DNA of 64,000 bases from Cohnella sp. SGD-V74 (GTDB taxonomy: Bacteria; Bacillota; Bacilli; Paenibacillales; Paenibacillaceae), in NCBI RefSeq assembly GCF_003001675.1, contig NZ_PVYW01000024.1:82771-146770 (forward strand). Direction: 5' to 3'. The notes under the pieces are model-generated. The model was not told where the DNA came from. It searched no databases and saw only the letters and a program-made list of their open reading frames with translations. A program made the translations under genes and the position numbers. Position 1 is the first letter of the stretch; each line of letters starts with the position of its first letter. Positions 42,060 to 51,851 of the stretch are shown here, in pieces.

Positions 42060-44819
42060 TTACCCTCCGTTAGTCCGAAACGCTTGATCTTGAACGGCTT
42101 CCACGGTAATGATCTGCTTCGGCTTGAAGCGCAGCGTCAATGCCAAGCCGTCTGCTGAAACAAGCACCGCCGCTTCCTTGCGGTTTTCCTCCAAATCCAG
42201 CACATAGGCTTCCTTAACGGGACGATCGAGCCGCAAGCTAACGGTCTGCTCGGATTCCGTCGGGTTGAAGCAGCGAATAATCGTTCCGTCGCGAGCTTCC
42301 GCCTTCTTCACGGCAGACAGAGCAACCGGGCTGTCCGGCGGATCGAAGCGGGCAAAGGAATGCACGAGCGGCATCGTTCCGGCATGCCTGCGCATTTGCA
42401 CCGCCCGGGCCGGCAGATGGTGCTCGGCGGATGCCCGCCGCGCTTCTCCTGTTTGCGCTCCGTCGCCGGAGAACGGGATCAGCGCCAGACGAAACGTCAA
42501 TTGTCCCTGGCATTGCGCTTCCGGCGCAGCGAACCCCGGTCCCGCCCCGCCGCGGATCGTGCGGACGTCCGGAGACCCGAGATAACCTACGGATCGAACC
42601 AACGTCACCGCAAGCTCGCCCTCGGGAGTAGCCTCATATTCGGGAAGCCCGTAAGGCGCTACCGCAAAGCCGCAGGTTCCGCAAGCGCTCGTTATCCCCG
42701 CCAAGCCCTGATTGGGATAAGCGCCGACAGCATCCTCGATCCATTGGTCGCTTGCGGGCTGAACAACCCTCGTCGATCGCTTAACAACATCGAACGCAGA
42801 GGATGACCAGCTTTGCTCCGTGTGAATGCCTGTTGCCAGCTTCAAGCGCAAGCGATGATCGTTCACCCGATTGTCGAAGAGCGTCACCACGCCGACCCAG
42901 CGATCGTGCCGGCCAAGGCTGATTTCTGTCGTCAGCCGGCATTCGCGCTTGGCTGCCGAGCGCCGCCGGCGGTCGTTATCCAATCCGACGGGCAGCAGCC
43001 AGCTCTGCTCGATCCGAATCGTCCCGCGAGCCGGCCCGTCCTCCGCCACCGATAGGGAAGCTTGCAAACCCGAAGTGGAGAAGCGCTCATCGAACAACGG
43101 CGGGGAGAACGTATAGCCGTCCCCGATATCGCCGCCGTCCTCGTATACGAGCAGGTTTTCATATTTTCGCCCCGTCGCCTTATCCCACAGATGAACGCTT
43201 CCGTCCCGGTTCGCTTCCACCCGCAGCCAATCATTTTCAAGCGCATAACCGTCTACCAGAGAGCGTTCGTCCATCGCCGCATGGCGAACAGGCACGGCCG
43301 TGAAGGTTGCATAGCCCAGGGCAGGCAGCTCAGCGGGGGCAAACCGCACCGTGGCCTTGCGAACATACGCCAAGCCGACGAGAATGCCCTTCTCCTCGGG
43401 AGGCACGGCAGCTTCCAGCAAGCCAAGATCCCTCACCTCGGCGTCATGGTGGTTCCCGGCAATCAGCTCCCGCTTCAGATCCACCCATTGCGAAGGCAGC
43501 AGGCGTCCGTCGCTGTCGCGGATTTCAAAGAAGCGAATGTCCGCATCGACATCCGGAAGCAGCAGCTCTACCGTAACCGTGTCCTTACGGCTATGCTCAA
43601 GCGGGTTAAACACATGAAAGACGATGGCTTCTTCCGGGAGAGCCGAAGTGTCGATCCGGACCGCAATTGAGCGGAGGGACTCATCCGTTAGCTGCTGCGC
43701 GATTTCCTGCGCCCACTCGAACCGGGTCATCATCTGCCGATGCACTTCATCGCGGCTGCAGCCGCAGATGGAATCATGCGGATGATTTTGCAGCAAATAC
43801 TTCCACGACTGCCCCAGCAGCTTGCCCGGGTAATCGCCGCCCATCCCGTGCCACACAGCCGAGAACGGCTCCGCCCATCGTTCCAGTTCATGCTGCACCT
43901 TCGCATTAAACTGCTTGAGCGGCATTCTGGAAGACAGCACGTTAGCCAGCAGGAAGTTGATCGCGCTGCCCGCCATCCGATTCGTATCTCTCAACTCGCC
44001 AACCGCCGTATACAGCGAAGCTCCCTTTTCCTCCACATCCGCTCGCGTCTCGGCCAGAAACCGCTCCATCGTGCTGTGAATCAGCTTAAATCCCGGAAAC
44101 CTCGGGGCAAGCTGCCGAACAATTTCCGTTAAATTGTTCTGCGGCTCCATATGGTCTACGCCCACCATCACCAGAACCGAAGAAGCTTGCGTCGGCGGCA
44201 GCAGATGAACGTCGAGCAGTTCGCGCAACTGCTGTTCCGCCTTGTCCACATCGGTATGAAGACGAAAGACGCTGTTATAGCCGATCGCATTCGGAAACCG
44301 GTAAGCGAACATCGTCGTTCCGTCCGCGCCCTGCCACAGCAGCTCCGTGCCCGACTTGGCGGCAACGTCTCCAAGCCCCCGCCAGAACACGGCCTCCTTC
44401 ATGTCGAACCCGGCCAATATTTGCGGCAGCTGCGAAATATGGCCGAACATATCCGGCAAATATCCGAAACGCTGGCTTCCCCCCATCTCCTCCGCCATCC
44501 GAATGCCCAATTGAAAATTCCGGATCAGCGATTCGCCGCTGACAAGCGCTTCGTCCGGCTGCACATACCAGGGGCCAACCTTGATTTTCCCATCGCTAAT
44601 GCAGCGTTTCAGACGTTCCCGATCCTCCGGATGAACTTCCAAATAGTCGTCCAGCACGCTGCTCTGCCCATCCAGATGAAAGCTGACGTACTCGGGATCT
44701 TGCTCCAAAATCGTCAGAAGCTTGCCGACCAGCCGCGTCAATCGAATCCGAAACTCCTGATAAGGCAAATACCACTCCCGATCCCAGTGCGTATGCGGAA
44801 CAATGTGTACGTTAATCAC
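42060..44819 (-). CDS. Glycoside hydrolase family 38 alpha-mannosidase, second paralogue
   Basis: A 919-residue GH38 enzyme starting with GTG at 44817-44819 after CGGAGG. Zinc signature PHTHWDREWY at residues 8-17, nucleophile Asp in GYLPDMFGHISQLPQIL near 122, NHPHDSICGCSRDEVHRQMM near 350. No signal peptide, so it acts on imported oligosaccharide. Placed between the surface-protein gene (30 bp upstream) and the other GH38 gene, it is part of one operon starting at 49256. Confidence 0.94.
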   Translation of the reverse strand: MINVHIVPHTHWDREWYLPYQEFRIRLTRLVGKLLTILEQDPEYVSFHLDGQSSVLDDYLEVHPEDRERLKRCISDGKIKVGPWYVQPDEALVSGESLIRNFQLGIRMAEEMGGSQRFGYLPDMFGHISQLPQILAGFDMKEAVFWRGLGDVAAKSGTELLWQGADGTTMFAYRFPNAIGYNSVFRLHTDVDKAEQQLRELLDVHLLPPTQASSVLVMVGVDHMEPQNNLTEIVRQLAPRFPGFKLIHSTMERFLAETRADVEEKGASLYTAVGELRDTNRMAGSAINFLLANVLSSRMPLKQFNAKVQHELERWAEPFSAVWHGMGGDYPGKLLGQSWKYLLQNHPHDSICGCSRDEVHRQMMTRFEWAQEIAQQLTDESLRSIAVRIDTSALPEEAIVFHVFNPLEHSRKDTVTVELLLPDVDADIRFFEIRDSDGRLLPSQWVDLKRELIAGNHHDAEVRDLGLLEAAVPPEEKGILVGLAYVRKATVRFAPAELPALGYATFTAVPVRHAAMDERSLVDGYALENDWLRVEANRDGSVHLWDKATGRKYENLLVYEDGGDIGDGYTFSPPLFDERFSTSGLQASLSVAEDGPARGTIRIEQSWLLPVGLDNDRRRRSAAKRECRLTTEISLGRHDRWVGVVTLFDNRVNDHRLRLKLATGIHTEQSWSSSAFDVVKRSTRVVQPASDQWIEDAVGAYPNQGLAGITSACGTCGFAVAPYGLPEYEATPEGELAVTLVRSVGYLGSPDVRTIRGGAGPGFAAPEAQCQGQLTFRLALIPFSGDGAQTGEARRASAEHHLPARAVQMRRHAGTMPLVHSFARFDPPDSPVALSAVKKAEARDGTIIRCFNPTESEQTVSLRLDRPVKEAYVLDLEENRKEAAVLVSADGLALTLRFKPKQIITVEAVQDQAFRTNGG

Positions 44820-44849
44820 GGTGTACCTCCGATAAATACTGATTTTTCA

Positions 44850-47800
44850 TCACTTCGCCAAATAGCGAAGCAGATTATAGATCGCCTGCGCCCCTTCCGC
44901 TCGAGAGGTGATCTTCAGCGGCAGGAAATTCCCGTTCGGGTTGCCTTGCAACAGCTCAAGCTCCGCAGCCGTTCTGACCGCATCCCTGGCCCAGGAGGAG
45001 ACGGAGCCGTCATCCTTGAACTTGGCCGGTCGTTCTTCCGTGGAAGATACGATCTTCAGCATTCGGGTCATCATCACCGCCATCTGCTCGCGTGTAATGA
45101 AGCCGTTCGGATTAAAGCTGTCCGCGGATTCTCCTCTCGCCCAACCCGCTTGCTGAGCTGCAGCGATATAGCCTGCGTACCATTTGTCGGCCGCGACATC
45201 CGCGAAGCTTGCTCCTTCCGCAGGCTCCAGTCCTGCCGCTCTGGCCAGCATAGCCGTGAATTCGGCGCGGGTGATCGAACCGGCCGGATTAAATTGTTCG
45301 GCGCCGACCCCCGTCACGATCTGCCTTGCGCTCATATCGCGAATCACATCGTATGCCCAATAGCCGGCCGGAACGTCCGAATAGCTTCTATCGTATTCGA
45401 TTAATCCGTACAGTCCCGGCTCCGTCACCTCCGCTTCAACACCGCCGCCGGAACGCTTGCTTGGCACATAGGTCAGCTTGCCGTCCTCGCCAATTTTATA
45501 CAGATAGACGGGATGAACCGTATTCTCCGTCGGCAATTGAAGCGTGATTTTCACCGGTTTGGCCGCTGTTGCAGCAGCCACCTTAATCCCCTCGGATACC
45601 GCTCTCAGCTTTGCCGCTTCGGAGGGTTCGGATTTCCGGAGCAGGTCTCCGACAAGCTGCTTATCCACCGGTTCTTGATCGGGGTTTTGCTGTTCAACCT
45701 CGGGCGGTGTGCCCGGGCTTGCGGAGCTTCCAGAACCTGAGGAGCCTCCAGGACCTGTGGGACCTGTCGGACCGCCGGGATCGGTCGGGTTCGTCGCCCC
45801 GACAAGCTTCATATCCGCCCAGTTGGCCTGATTGTCTCCGTCTCCAACCCACATGATCTGCCCCCAATTGCCGGGGCCGTCCTGATCGGTTGCCAGCAAG
45901 CTCATGCCCACTTTGCGATCCACTCCGGGAACGAACGGCATCGTCTGCAAAGCAGACCACGGAATCGCGACTTCCATCGTATAGCCGGAATCCGTGATAA
46001 CCCCGGCAATCTGACCGTCCGTGAATTCGCGCTCGATCTGCCCGTCGTTCCGGCCTTCGCGAATAAACATGTGCGGCTGTTCATCCGGCCCGCTCGGCGT
46101 CAGGAATAGGGCGTAGTCCCCGTTCTTGTAGACACCGCCTTGCTTGTCATGCCCCAGGTCCAGGAAAAGCATCGTGGCATCGGATAAGTACATCTGGGCG
46201 CCGGTTTCCGTAAAATGAAGCGAATCGTCCGTTCTCTCTTCCAGCAAATACAGATGTTGATCGTCCCAACGAATCCGATACCGGGACGTCAGATCGGCCG
46301 CATCCGTTTCCTCTCCCCATACGGTGCCGTAAGCAACGACATCGTCGGAAAGCGGACTGACGACAATTTCCGTCGCCTTTTCCCATTCCGCAGCGTTCGC
46401 TACTCCGTCTATCGTAATTGGAGCTCCCGCTTTAACGGCCTGATATTGTTTCGTTTCATCGATCTCCCCGGTATTCGCGTCGGCTTCCTTGTACAGACGG
46501 AAGTACGTATACGGGTCAACGACTTCGAAATTCAGCTCGGGATGATTTGTTTGCACGTATTGAACGGCTGCCACGATGTCCGACGGCTTCGTCAGAATGA
46601 CTCTGATGTTCAAAAACTGATTTCTTTTTAACGCTCTGGCCAAGTCCTTGCCGAATTGCTCCGTATCGGATCGGAACAGCCCCATGTCCGTAACCGGAGC
46701 AAACGGCGTTCCGTTGACGATATCCTGATCAAACCCGGCGTTGTTCCCGACTCCGGCAGGCGAAATGCGGCTGTACACTTCCTGTACTCTTAACGGCGTG
46801 TTCTGGGAATTGCCGCTGATGAGAAACCCGGTAATGTCCAAGTCGAACTTGTCGTACAAAGCGATATTGTAGCTCTCCCATACGTTCAGGAAATCCGGAA
46901 GTCCGTCGGGCCGATTTTCCGCCATGAGCATCATCGGGTTCAAGTAGCCCGCCCCGTTGTCTCCGGCCACGAAGTAATCGTTGGGCCCCATCGTCTCATA
47001 CAAATAGTTGTACATCTGCGGCACGCGCTCCGACGTATTCGGCACGAACGACCAGGCAAGCGGAAGCTCGCCTCGTTGCGGATCGTCCCACAATATCGGC
47101 AGCGCGCTGGACGTCCAGGCTCCGGCATCGAAATCGCCCATGAAGAAGGTCACGTACTTCTTGTCTTCCTCCAGCGTTTTACCGTTATTTCCTTTATCGT
47201 TGTTCTGCTCGTAAGCAGCCGCCAGCGGCACGTGTCTGAAGACCGAAGCGTTGGACAGGCCGGTTAAGCCGTAAGCATCCGCATCCTTCTGCGCGTTATA
47301 GCGGGATACGATATCCGCATACGTCCACTCCGCCTCTACCGGCGTAAGATTGGAGCCGAGCGGATCGGCGAAATTCGTATACTTCAAAAACCAGGGAACA
47401 AATCCCCCTACGGTGAAAATATTCGCTCCCGCTTTGATATTCTGCGCGGCCAGCAGTTCAATCAGCGTGCGATAATCGGTGCCCAAGGGCTGACTTTTGT
47501 CATCGTTAGGTACGCTGGTCTGATCGGGACTCAGGTCGAAGAAGAAGGCTTTCTTCGCAATGTAATAGTCCGCGTTCGGCAAGGCATTGTTAAACAAATC
47601 CGGATACGAGAACGTATCGCTGTTGACGGGAATTTCAACCGGTTCCGCCGGCGTCTCCCCTACTGTGATCGACTTGGTCACCTTCGGACCGAACCAGGCT
47701 TTGCCGTCTCGAATCAGTTGCGCCCCGAACGTATACACGCCGGCCTGCTGCGGCGCTTCGATCGTGAACCTGAAGGTGTATTCCTCCTCCGGCTCGACTT

Positions 47801-49256
47801 CCCCGTTCATAAATACTCGGGCGTTGTTGGGAGCCAACGAATATCCGCCATTGGTATCGCCCCACTGAAACCCGTTGTTATCGAGCGTGGCAAGGCGAAC
47901 ATGCACAGGCTCTCCGGCCAGTATTTCCGCCCAAGTCTGGGTTCCTTTATTTCGCAGGGTAAGCGAAATATTCATCACGTCTCCCGGATTCATCTCATTC
48001 GGGAGATTCTCGGCAATCGCCTGGGCCGCCAGCGTCAGCCCGTCCGCTTCTGCCGGAGGCGTATCTTCGATAGTCGCCGGAATTCGATTCGGATCGTCCG
48101 GCGGATCGATTGCAGGAGGCGGTCCGACCGGAGGAGACGAAGGGGCCGCAATGTCAATCGTCCTGGTGATTCCCGTTCCGGCCATCCACGCGACGCCGTC
48201 CCTGACGACATTGGCCGAGAAAACGACCTGGCCCTCCTCGTCAGGGGCTTTGAGCGAAAAGCGGAATTGCTTCGTCTCGCCCGGAGCAATCGTATCGGCA
48301 GCATTCAGAAACACTCTCTGATCGTTCACCGCTAACGAATGACCGCCATCCGGCATATGAGTCCATAGGATCGAATTATTGGACAGCGCCCCCAGACGAT
48401 ACAATTCGTCCAGCTTCCAGGTCGCCGTCCCCGTATTCTTAATCGTTAAGGAAACCGCTGCGGTCGCTCCGGCTTCAATCTGCTCCGGGATATAGGCGGA
48501 AATGACTTTGGCCCCGTACTGCGTTTCTCCCTCTGCGTCGTTTAAGCTCCATGACACCCCGTCAAGAGAGTTTGTCATCAGCATCGGATTCGTCTTGCCC
48601 GTATCCAGGTACAGCGCTTTAGCCCACAAATAAGCGTCGTTCTTGGCGCTCCCCGTACTTGCGCGGCCAATATCCGGAATGACGCCCGTACCGGTAAATT
48701 TGCCTCTTAAGTCGACAACGACAGGGAGACCCAGACCGGTAACCAGCTCTGTATAAGCGCTCCCGGGCGAAGGATCGTAGCGGACGGGAAGCAGATTATC
48801 CACGCCTGCGATGGTCGAGGCCACGTTGGAGGTCGCAGGCACTTCCTCGTCCCAGACCACCACTCCGTTGACCGACGAACGGAAGATGGCAAGCAAGTCG
48901 GAGAAGCTTTGACTGTCATCCTTCGCATAATCGTGTAAATACTCACCCGGCTGATTCAGCTTCTCCAGCCAATACTTGTCGGTCTCCACATTCGCTTCCG
49001 TCGCCATGCTATTGCTCTCGTACTCATAATAGATGCGAGGCGCATCGCGATTCGCAATGCCCTGCAGCGCTGTCGCAAGCTTCTGATAATCGTAGGCAAC
49101 CTTCTGACTGATCATCCCTTTGCCGCGGATAAAAGCTTTCAAATCAAATACATAAAGCGTCTGCGATGGCGGCGCAGCCTCCGCCGTACCTGCCGACGCC
49201 ACACTCGCCGCCAGCAATGCGAATGAAATGAAGAGTAGTCCCAGCTTCTGTCTCAT
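44850..49256 (-). CDS. SLH-anchored GxGYxYP-type surface protein with NBR1-Ig and CBM9-like domains
   Basis: A 1468-residue secreted protein. Parts: signal peptide (1-27); N-terminal GxGYxYP-like domain (about 30-240); two Ig-like domains of NBR1 type (about 245-370 and 395-545, VSLTIKNTGTATWKLDEL, ISLTLRNKGTQTWAEIL); the main GxGYxYP-like domain (about 550-950) with VAGDNGAGYLNPMML near residue 767; a CBM9-like domain (about 965-1200, ITIDGVANAAEWEKATEI, MEVAIPWSAL); three SLH domains (about 1290-1468). GxGYxYP proteins are putative glycoside hydrolases without a defined substrate. As the first gene of an operon with GH38 and GH172 genes it likely acts outside on a mannose-containing glycan, but no activity can be read from sequence. 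Confidence 0.88.
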   Translation of the reverse strand: MRQKLGLLFISFALLAASVASAGTAEAAPPSQTLYVFDLKAFIRGKGMISQKVAYDYQKLATALQGIANRDAPRIYYEYESNSMATEANVETDKYWLEKLNQPGEYLHDYAKDDSQSFSDLLAIFRSSVNGVVVWDEEVPATSNVASTIAGVDNLLPVRYDPSPGSAYTELVTGLGLPVVVDLRGKFTGTGVIPDIGRASTGSAKNDAYLWAKALYLDTGKTNPMLMTNSLDGVSWSLNDAEGETQYGAKVISAYIPEQIEAGATAAVSLTIKNTGTATWKLDELYRLGALSNNSILWTHMPDGGHSLAVNDQRVFLNAADTIAPGETKQFRFSLKAPDEEGQVVFSANVVRDGVAWMAGTGITRTIDIAAPSSPPVGPPPAIDPPDDPNRIPATIEDTPPAEADGLTLAAQAIAENLPNEMNPGDVMNISLTLRNKGTQTWAEILAGEPVHVRLATLDNNGFQWGDTNGGYSLAPNNARVFMNGEVEPEEEYTFRFTIEAPQQAGVYTFGAQLIRDGKAWFGPKVTKSITVGETPAEPVEIPVNSDTFSYPDLFNNALPNADYYIAKKAFFFDLSPDQTSVPNDDKSQPLGTDYRTLIELLAAQNIKAGANIFTVGGFVPWFLKYTNFADPLGSNLTPVEAEWTYADIVSRYNAQKDADAYGLTGLSNASVFRHVPLAAAYEQNNDKGNNGKTLEEDKKYVTFFMGDFDAGAWTSSALPILWDDPQRGELPLAWSFVPNTSERVPQMYNYLYETMGPNDYFVAGDNGAGYLNPMMLMAENRPDGLPDFLNVWESYNIALYDKFDLDITGFLISGNSQNTPLRVQEVYSRISPAGVGNNAGFDQDIVNGTPFAPVTDMGLFRSDTEQFGKDLARALKRNQFLNIRVILTKPSDIVAAVQYVQTNHPELNFEVVDPYTYFRLYKEADANTGEIDETKQYQAVKAGAPITIDGVANAAEWEKATEIVVSPLSDDVVAYGTVWGEETDAADLTSRYRIRWDDQHLYLLEERTDDSLHFTETGAQMYLSDATMLFLDLGHDKQGGVYKNGDYALFLTPSGPDEQPHMFIREGRNDGQIEREFTDGQIAGVITDSGYTMEVAIPWSALQTMPFVPGVDRKVGMSLLATDQDGPGNWGQIMWVGDGDNQANWADMKLVGATNPTDPGGPTGPTGPGGSSGSGSSASPGTPPEVEQQNPDQEPVDKQLVGDLLRKSEPSEAAKLRAVSEGIKVAAATAAKPVKITLQLPTENTVHPVYLYKIGEDGKLTYVPSKRSGGGVEAEVTEPGLYGLIEYDRSYSDVPAGYWAYDVIRDMSARQIVTGVGAEQFNPAGSITRAEFTAMLARAAGLEPAEGASFADVAADKWYAGYIAAAQQAGWARGESADSFNPNGFITREQMAVMMTRMLKIVSSTEERPAKFKDDGSVSSWARDAVRTAAELELLQGNPNGNFLPLKITSRAEGAQAIYNLLRYLAK

Positions 49257-49302
49257 TGTTTCCCCTCTTTCTTGAAAGCGCTGTTATTTCAAGGCTGCTC
49301 CT

Positions 49303-49364
49303 ATTGTATTTCGAAGAGCTGCCAACATAAATCTACTTTCCTACACAAACTCTTAAGTATTCTA
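49303..49364 (-). promoter_or_regulatory. Glycosidase-operon promoter with tandem 21-bp-spaced half-sites
   Basis: On the minus strand TAGAATA (49358-49364) and TAGGAAA (49337-49343) are 21 bp apart, followed after exactly 28 bp by the -10 box TACAAT (49303-49308). The sequence TAGAATACTTAA is shared with the importer promoter at 37817-37878. A weaker cre-like TGAAAGCGCTGTTA lies downstream of the -10 near 49272-49285. Confidence 0.65.
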
Positions 49365-49375
49365 CGGCAACGTAT

Positions 49376-50107
49376 TCATCCATAAAAAAAGCGCAAGCTC
49401 GGGGCTGATTCCCCCAAGCTTGCGCTATTTGCAGACCCTACCCCCATAGCCCCAAAACAACGACTCCGGCCGTAATGCAAAGGGAGGTCAGGATTCGTCT
49501 TTTTTCTGATCGCCCCGGAGCGAAAAGTCGCCCAGGAAAGAATCAACAGATTGCCGATGTTCGTCGCTTCGTTCAGCACGACCGGGGATACGTAGTCGAG
49601 GGCGATTTTATCCACTATGATGTAGCCGGCTATACATACACCCACGGCTAGTGCCAATAGCGGCGCTTTGGACGACGACAAGCCGTCTCGCTTGAATTTG
49701 ACGTCGCTCAACAGGACAATGCCTAGTACAATCGAGACAACGCCTAGCCATCCGATTACAGATAATTGCTCCTGAAGAAAGATCACCGCGAGGAGCGGAA
49801 CCAACAGTGGGCTTATCCCTCTCATGATCGGGTACACTTGCGACAGGTCCCCTGCGGAATAAGCGGCCGCGAGTAAAATGACATAGAGTCCGTGCAAAAG
49901 CATGGAGGCAAGGACGATCAGGATGCCCGTTCCGTCCCATGAGCCGCTGTCCCATTCCAGAATCGTCCACGGCAAAAATGCAATCACGGCGACAAGCTGG
50001 CAAAACCAAAGAAACACGTTCTTGTTCAGACTCTTCTTCGTATACAGATTCCATACCGAATGAAGAAAGCCCGAACCGAGCACCAGCAATATCGCTATCC
50101 CGAACAT
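49376..50107 (-). pseudogene. EamA/DMT-family transporter with internal deletion and frameshift
   Basis: The N-terminal 190 residues are a normal EamA half plus the start of the second half (YSAGDLSQVYPIMRGISPLL, membrane helices throughout). After LLILSWATFRSGA the reading frame becomes non-membrane and ends at 49376. In the other frame the expected C-terminal helix RILTSLCITAGVVVLGLWG appears, with a stop at 49438 just before the terminator. About 50-60 residues of the second EamA half are missing between these parts. The gene is therefore probably inactive. It is divergent from the sigma-factor gene. Confidence 0.7.
49384..49425 (-). terminator. Strong Rho-independent terminator
   Basis: GCGCAAGCTTGGGG and CCCCGAGCTTGCGC form a 14-bp stem with one mismatch, followed on the minus strand by seven T. 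It lies 12 bp past the original stop (49438) of the broken EamA gene, confirming where that gene once ended. Confidence 0.9.
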
Positions 50108-50224
50108 CCCGTCACCCGCTCCGCCTATGAACTCGAATTAAATCAACATTTTACCACCAGTTTCCTGATATTGGAATGGGATATTTCGGAGCCTTCGATC
50201 GTGTTGTATGCAGGAGGAGAATAA

Positions 50225-50722
50225 ATGAACAACGATTGTCTACATCCGGACGAAAAATGGGCCGAGCTCTATCGACGGCATGTCGATCAGGTGTACAGGC
50301 TGTGCTATCTCTACCTGCGCAACGCCGCCGATGCGGAGGACGCCGTTCAATCCGTATTCCTGAAGCTGATTCGCTCCTGCACGGCATTCAAGGACTTCGA
50401 GCATGAGAAAGCGTGGCTGATCGTTGCCGCCCGCAATCACTGCAAGGATCTTCTGAAGCACTGGTGGAGAACCCGCCGAACGGATATCGACTCTTTGCCG
50501 GAACCGGCTTCCCGCGAAGAGGGAGACGCATCGGAGGAAGTGCTGGCGAGACTGCTCTCGCTTCCGGAAAAATACAAAACTGCACTCTATCTCTTCTACT
50601 ACGAGGGATACACGGCCAAAGAGATCGGAGAGCTGCTGGGGAGATCGGAAAGCGCGATTCTCACTCGGCTGTCCAGAGGCAGGGAAAGACTGAGAATCGA
50701 TTGGGGGAGGAATTCGCCATGA
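50225..50722 (+). CDS. ECF-type RNA polymerase sigma factor
   Basis: A 165-residue sigma-70 family protein of ECF size. Region 2 is visible as LYRRHVDQVYRLCYLYL and NAADAEDAVQSVFLKLI, and region 4 as YYEGYTAKEIGELLGRSESA. It directs RNA polymerase to a small regulon in response to an extracytoplasmic signal. Its stop codon overlaps the next ATG (ATGA), so it is translationally coupled to the DUF4179 protein, the likely anti-sigma factor. Confidence 0.93.
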   Translation: MNNDCLHPDEKWAELYRRHVDQVYRLCYLYLRNAADAEDAVQSVFLKLIRSCTAFKDFEHEKAWLIVAARNHCKDLLKHWWRTRRTDIDSLPEPASREEGDASEEVLARLLSLPEKYKTALYLFYYEGYTAKEIGELLGRSESAILTRLSRGRERLRIDWGRNSP

Positions 50723-51777
50723 ACGACGACAAGATGAAACGACTGTTCGAAGCAGCTGCTCCAGGGCCGACGGATGAACAAAAAGAAAGGATGTATCGGA
50801 GCCTTCTGACGCATAGTCGGAGCGAAGATACGAAGCTAGGAAGAAAGGACGTCTCGGCGAGACGATCCCGGTTTGCGGTTATGGCGGCGCTGCTGACCGT
50901 CTTGTTGACGACGACGGCTCTGGCTGCGGCGTACCGCGGACTGGACGAAACCTTCCTGAAATTCCTCGGTCCCGCCACTCCCGAACAGGCCGCTTATTTA
51001 TCCAACGGGGCCTATACGATCGACAAACAAGTCGCGAACGAAGAAGGAACGCTCATCCTGAAGCAAGCGATCGGGGACGGCAATCTCGCTTACATTTTAA
51101 TGGACTTCATCGCTCCGGAGGGCACGGCGTTGAACGCGGCCCGCTATCGCTTCGAGAATCCCAATACGACGACGAATGAAAGCTTTCACGGCACGGGCTT
51201 TAAGCTGCTGGACGATGGCAACCCCAACGACAATAAAATCAGCATGGTCATGAGCGTGATGACGGAAAATTCGTTGGAGGGCCAAACGGCCCGCTTCCGG
51301 TTTACGAATTTGCAAGAGGCAGATCCGTTCCCTGGCATATTCAAGACGGTGATCGCCGGAGCTTGGGAAGCCGAGTTTAAGCTGGATTTCAAGGCGTACT
51401 CCTCGCTCTACCAGCCGAACCGCAAAATCGATCTGTACGGCTACGAAGCCGTATTGAAATCCGTATCCGTGTCGCCCATCTCGATCGCGCTAAAAATCGA
51501 AAGCGACTTCGCGAAAGAGATCGGCGAAGCCGCCAGAGAGCGGCGGGAAAGCGCCCAAGACGAAGAGACCGACGAATATCCGATTACGATCCGCTATGCG
51601 GACGGCACGTCGGAAACGACGGGCGTCTTCTCCGGATTGCACCTGAGCGATCTCCTGTCTCGTCAGATCCTGACGATCAAAACCTTCGATAAAGTCATTA
51701 ACGACAAAGAAATCTCGTCCATCGTCTTCTTCGGCGCGGAGGTTCCGATCGACAACCGGACTTCGGCGGCGGAGTGA
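50719..51777 (+). CDS. DUF4179 membrane protein, probable anti-sigma factor
   Basis: A 352-residue protein starting at the ATG overlapping the sigma stop codon; a longer frame upstream is inside the sigma gene and is not used. Residues 1-50 are cytoplasmic and helical (MKRLFEAAAPGPTDEQKERM), 51-71 form one membrane helix (FAVMAALLTVLLTTTALAAA), and the rest is an extracytoplasmic DUF4179-like beta domain (FLKFLGPATPEQAAYLSNGA). The design and coupling to an ECF sigma gene fit an anti-sigma factor sensing envelope or growth conditions. GGGGGAGG precedes the ATG. Confidence 0.88.
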   Translation: MNDDKMKRLFEAAAPGPTDEQKERMYRSLLTHSRSEDTKLGRKDVSARRSRFAVMAALLTVLLTTTALAAAYRGLDETFLKFLGPATPEQAAYLSNGAYTIDKQVANEEGTLILKQAIGDGNLAYILMDFIAPEGTALNAARYRFENPNTTTNESFHGTGFKLLDDGNPNDNKISMVMSVMTENSLEGQTARFRFTNLQEADPFPGIFKTVIAGAWEAEFKLDFKAYSSLYQPNRKIDLYGYEAVLKSVSVSPISIALKIESDFAKEIGEAARERRESAQDEETDEYPITIRYADGTSETTGVFSGLHLSDLLSRQILTIKTFDKVINDKEISSIVFFGAEVPIDNRTSAAE

Positions 51778-51851
51778 GGATGAGATGCTAGTCACACAAC
51801 GCGAAAAAGAGGCGTCCCGCCCCGGGAACGCCAAGCTCAAGCGTACCGAGC

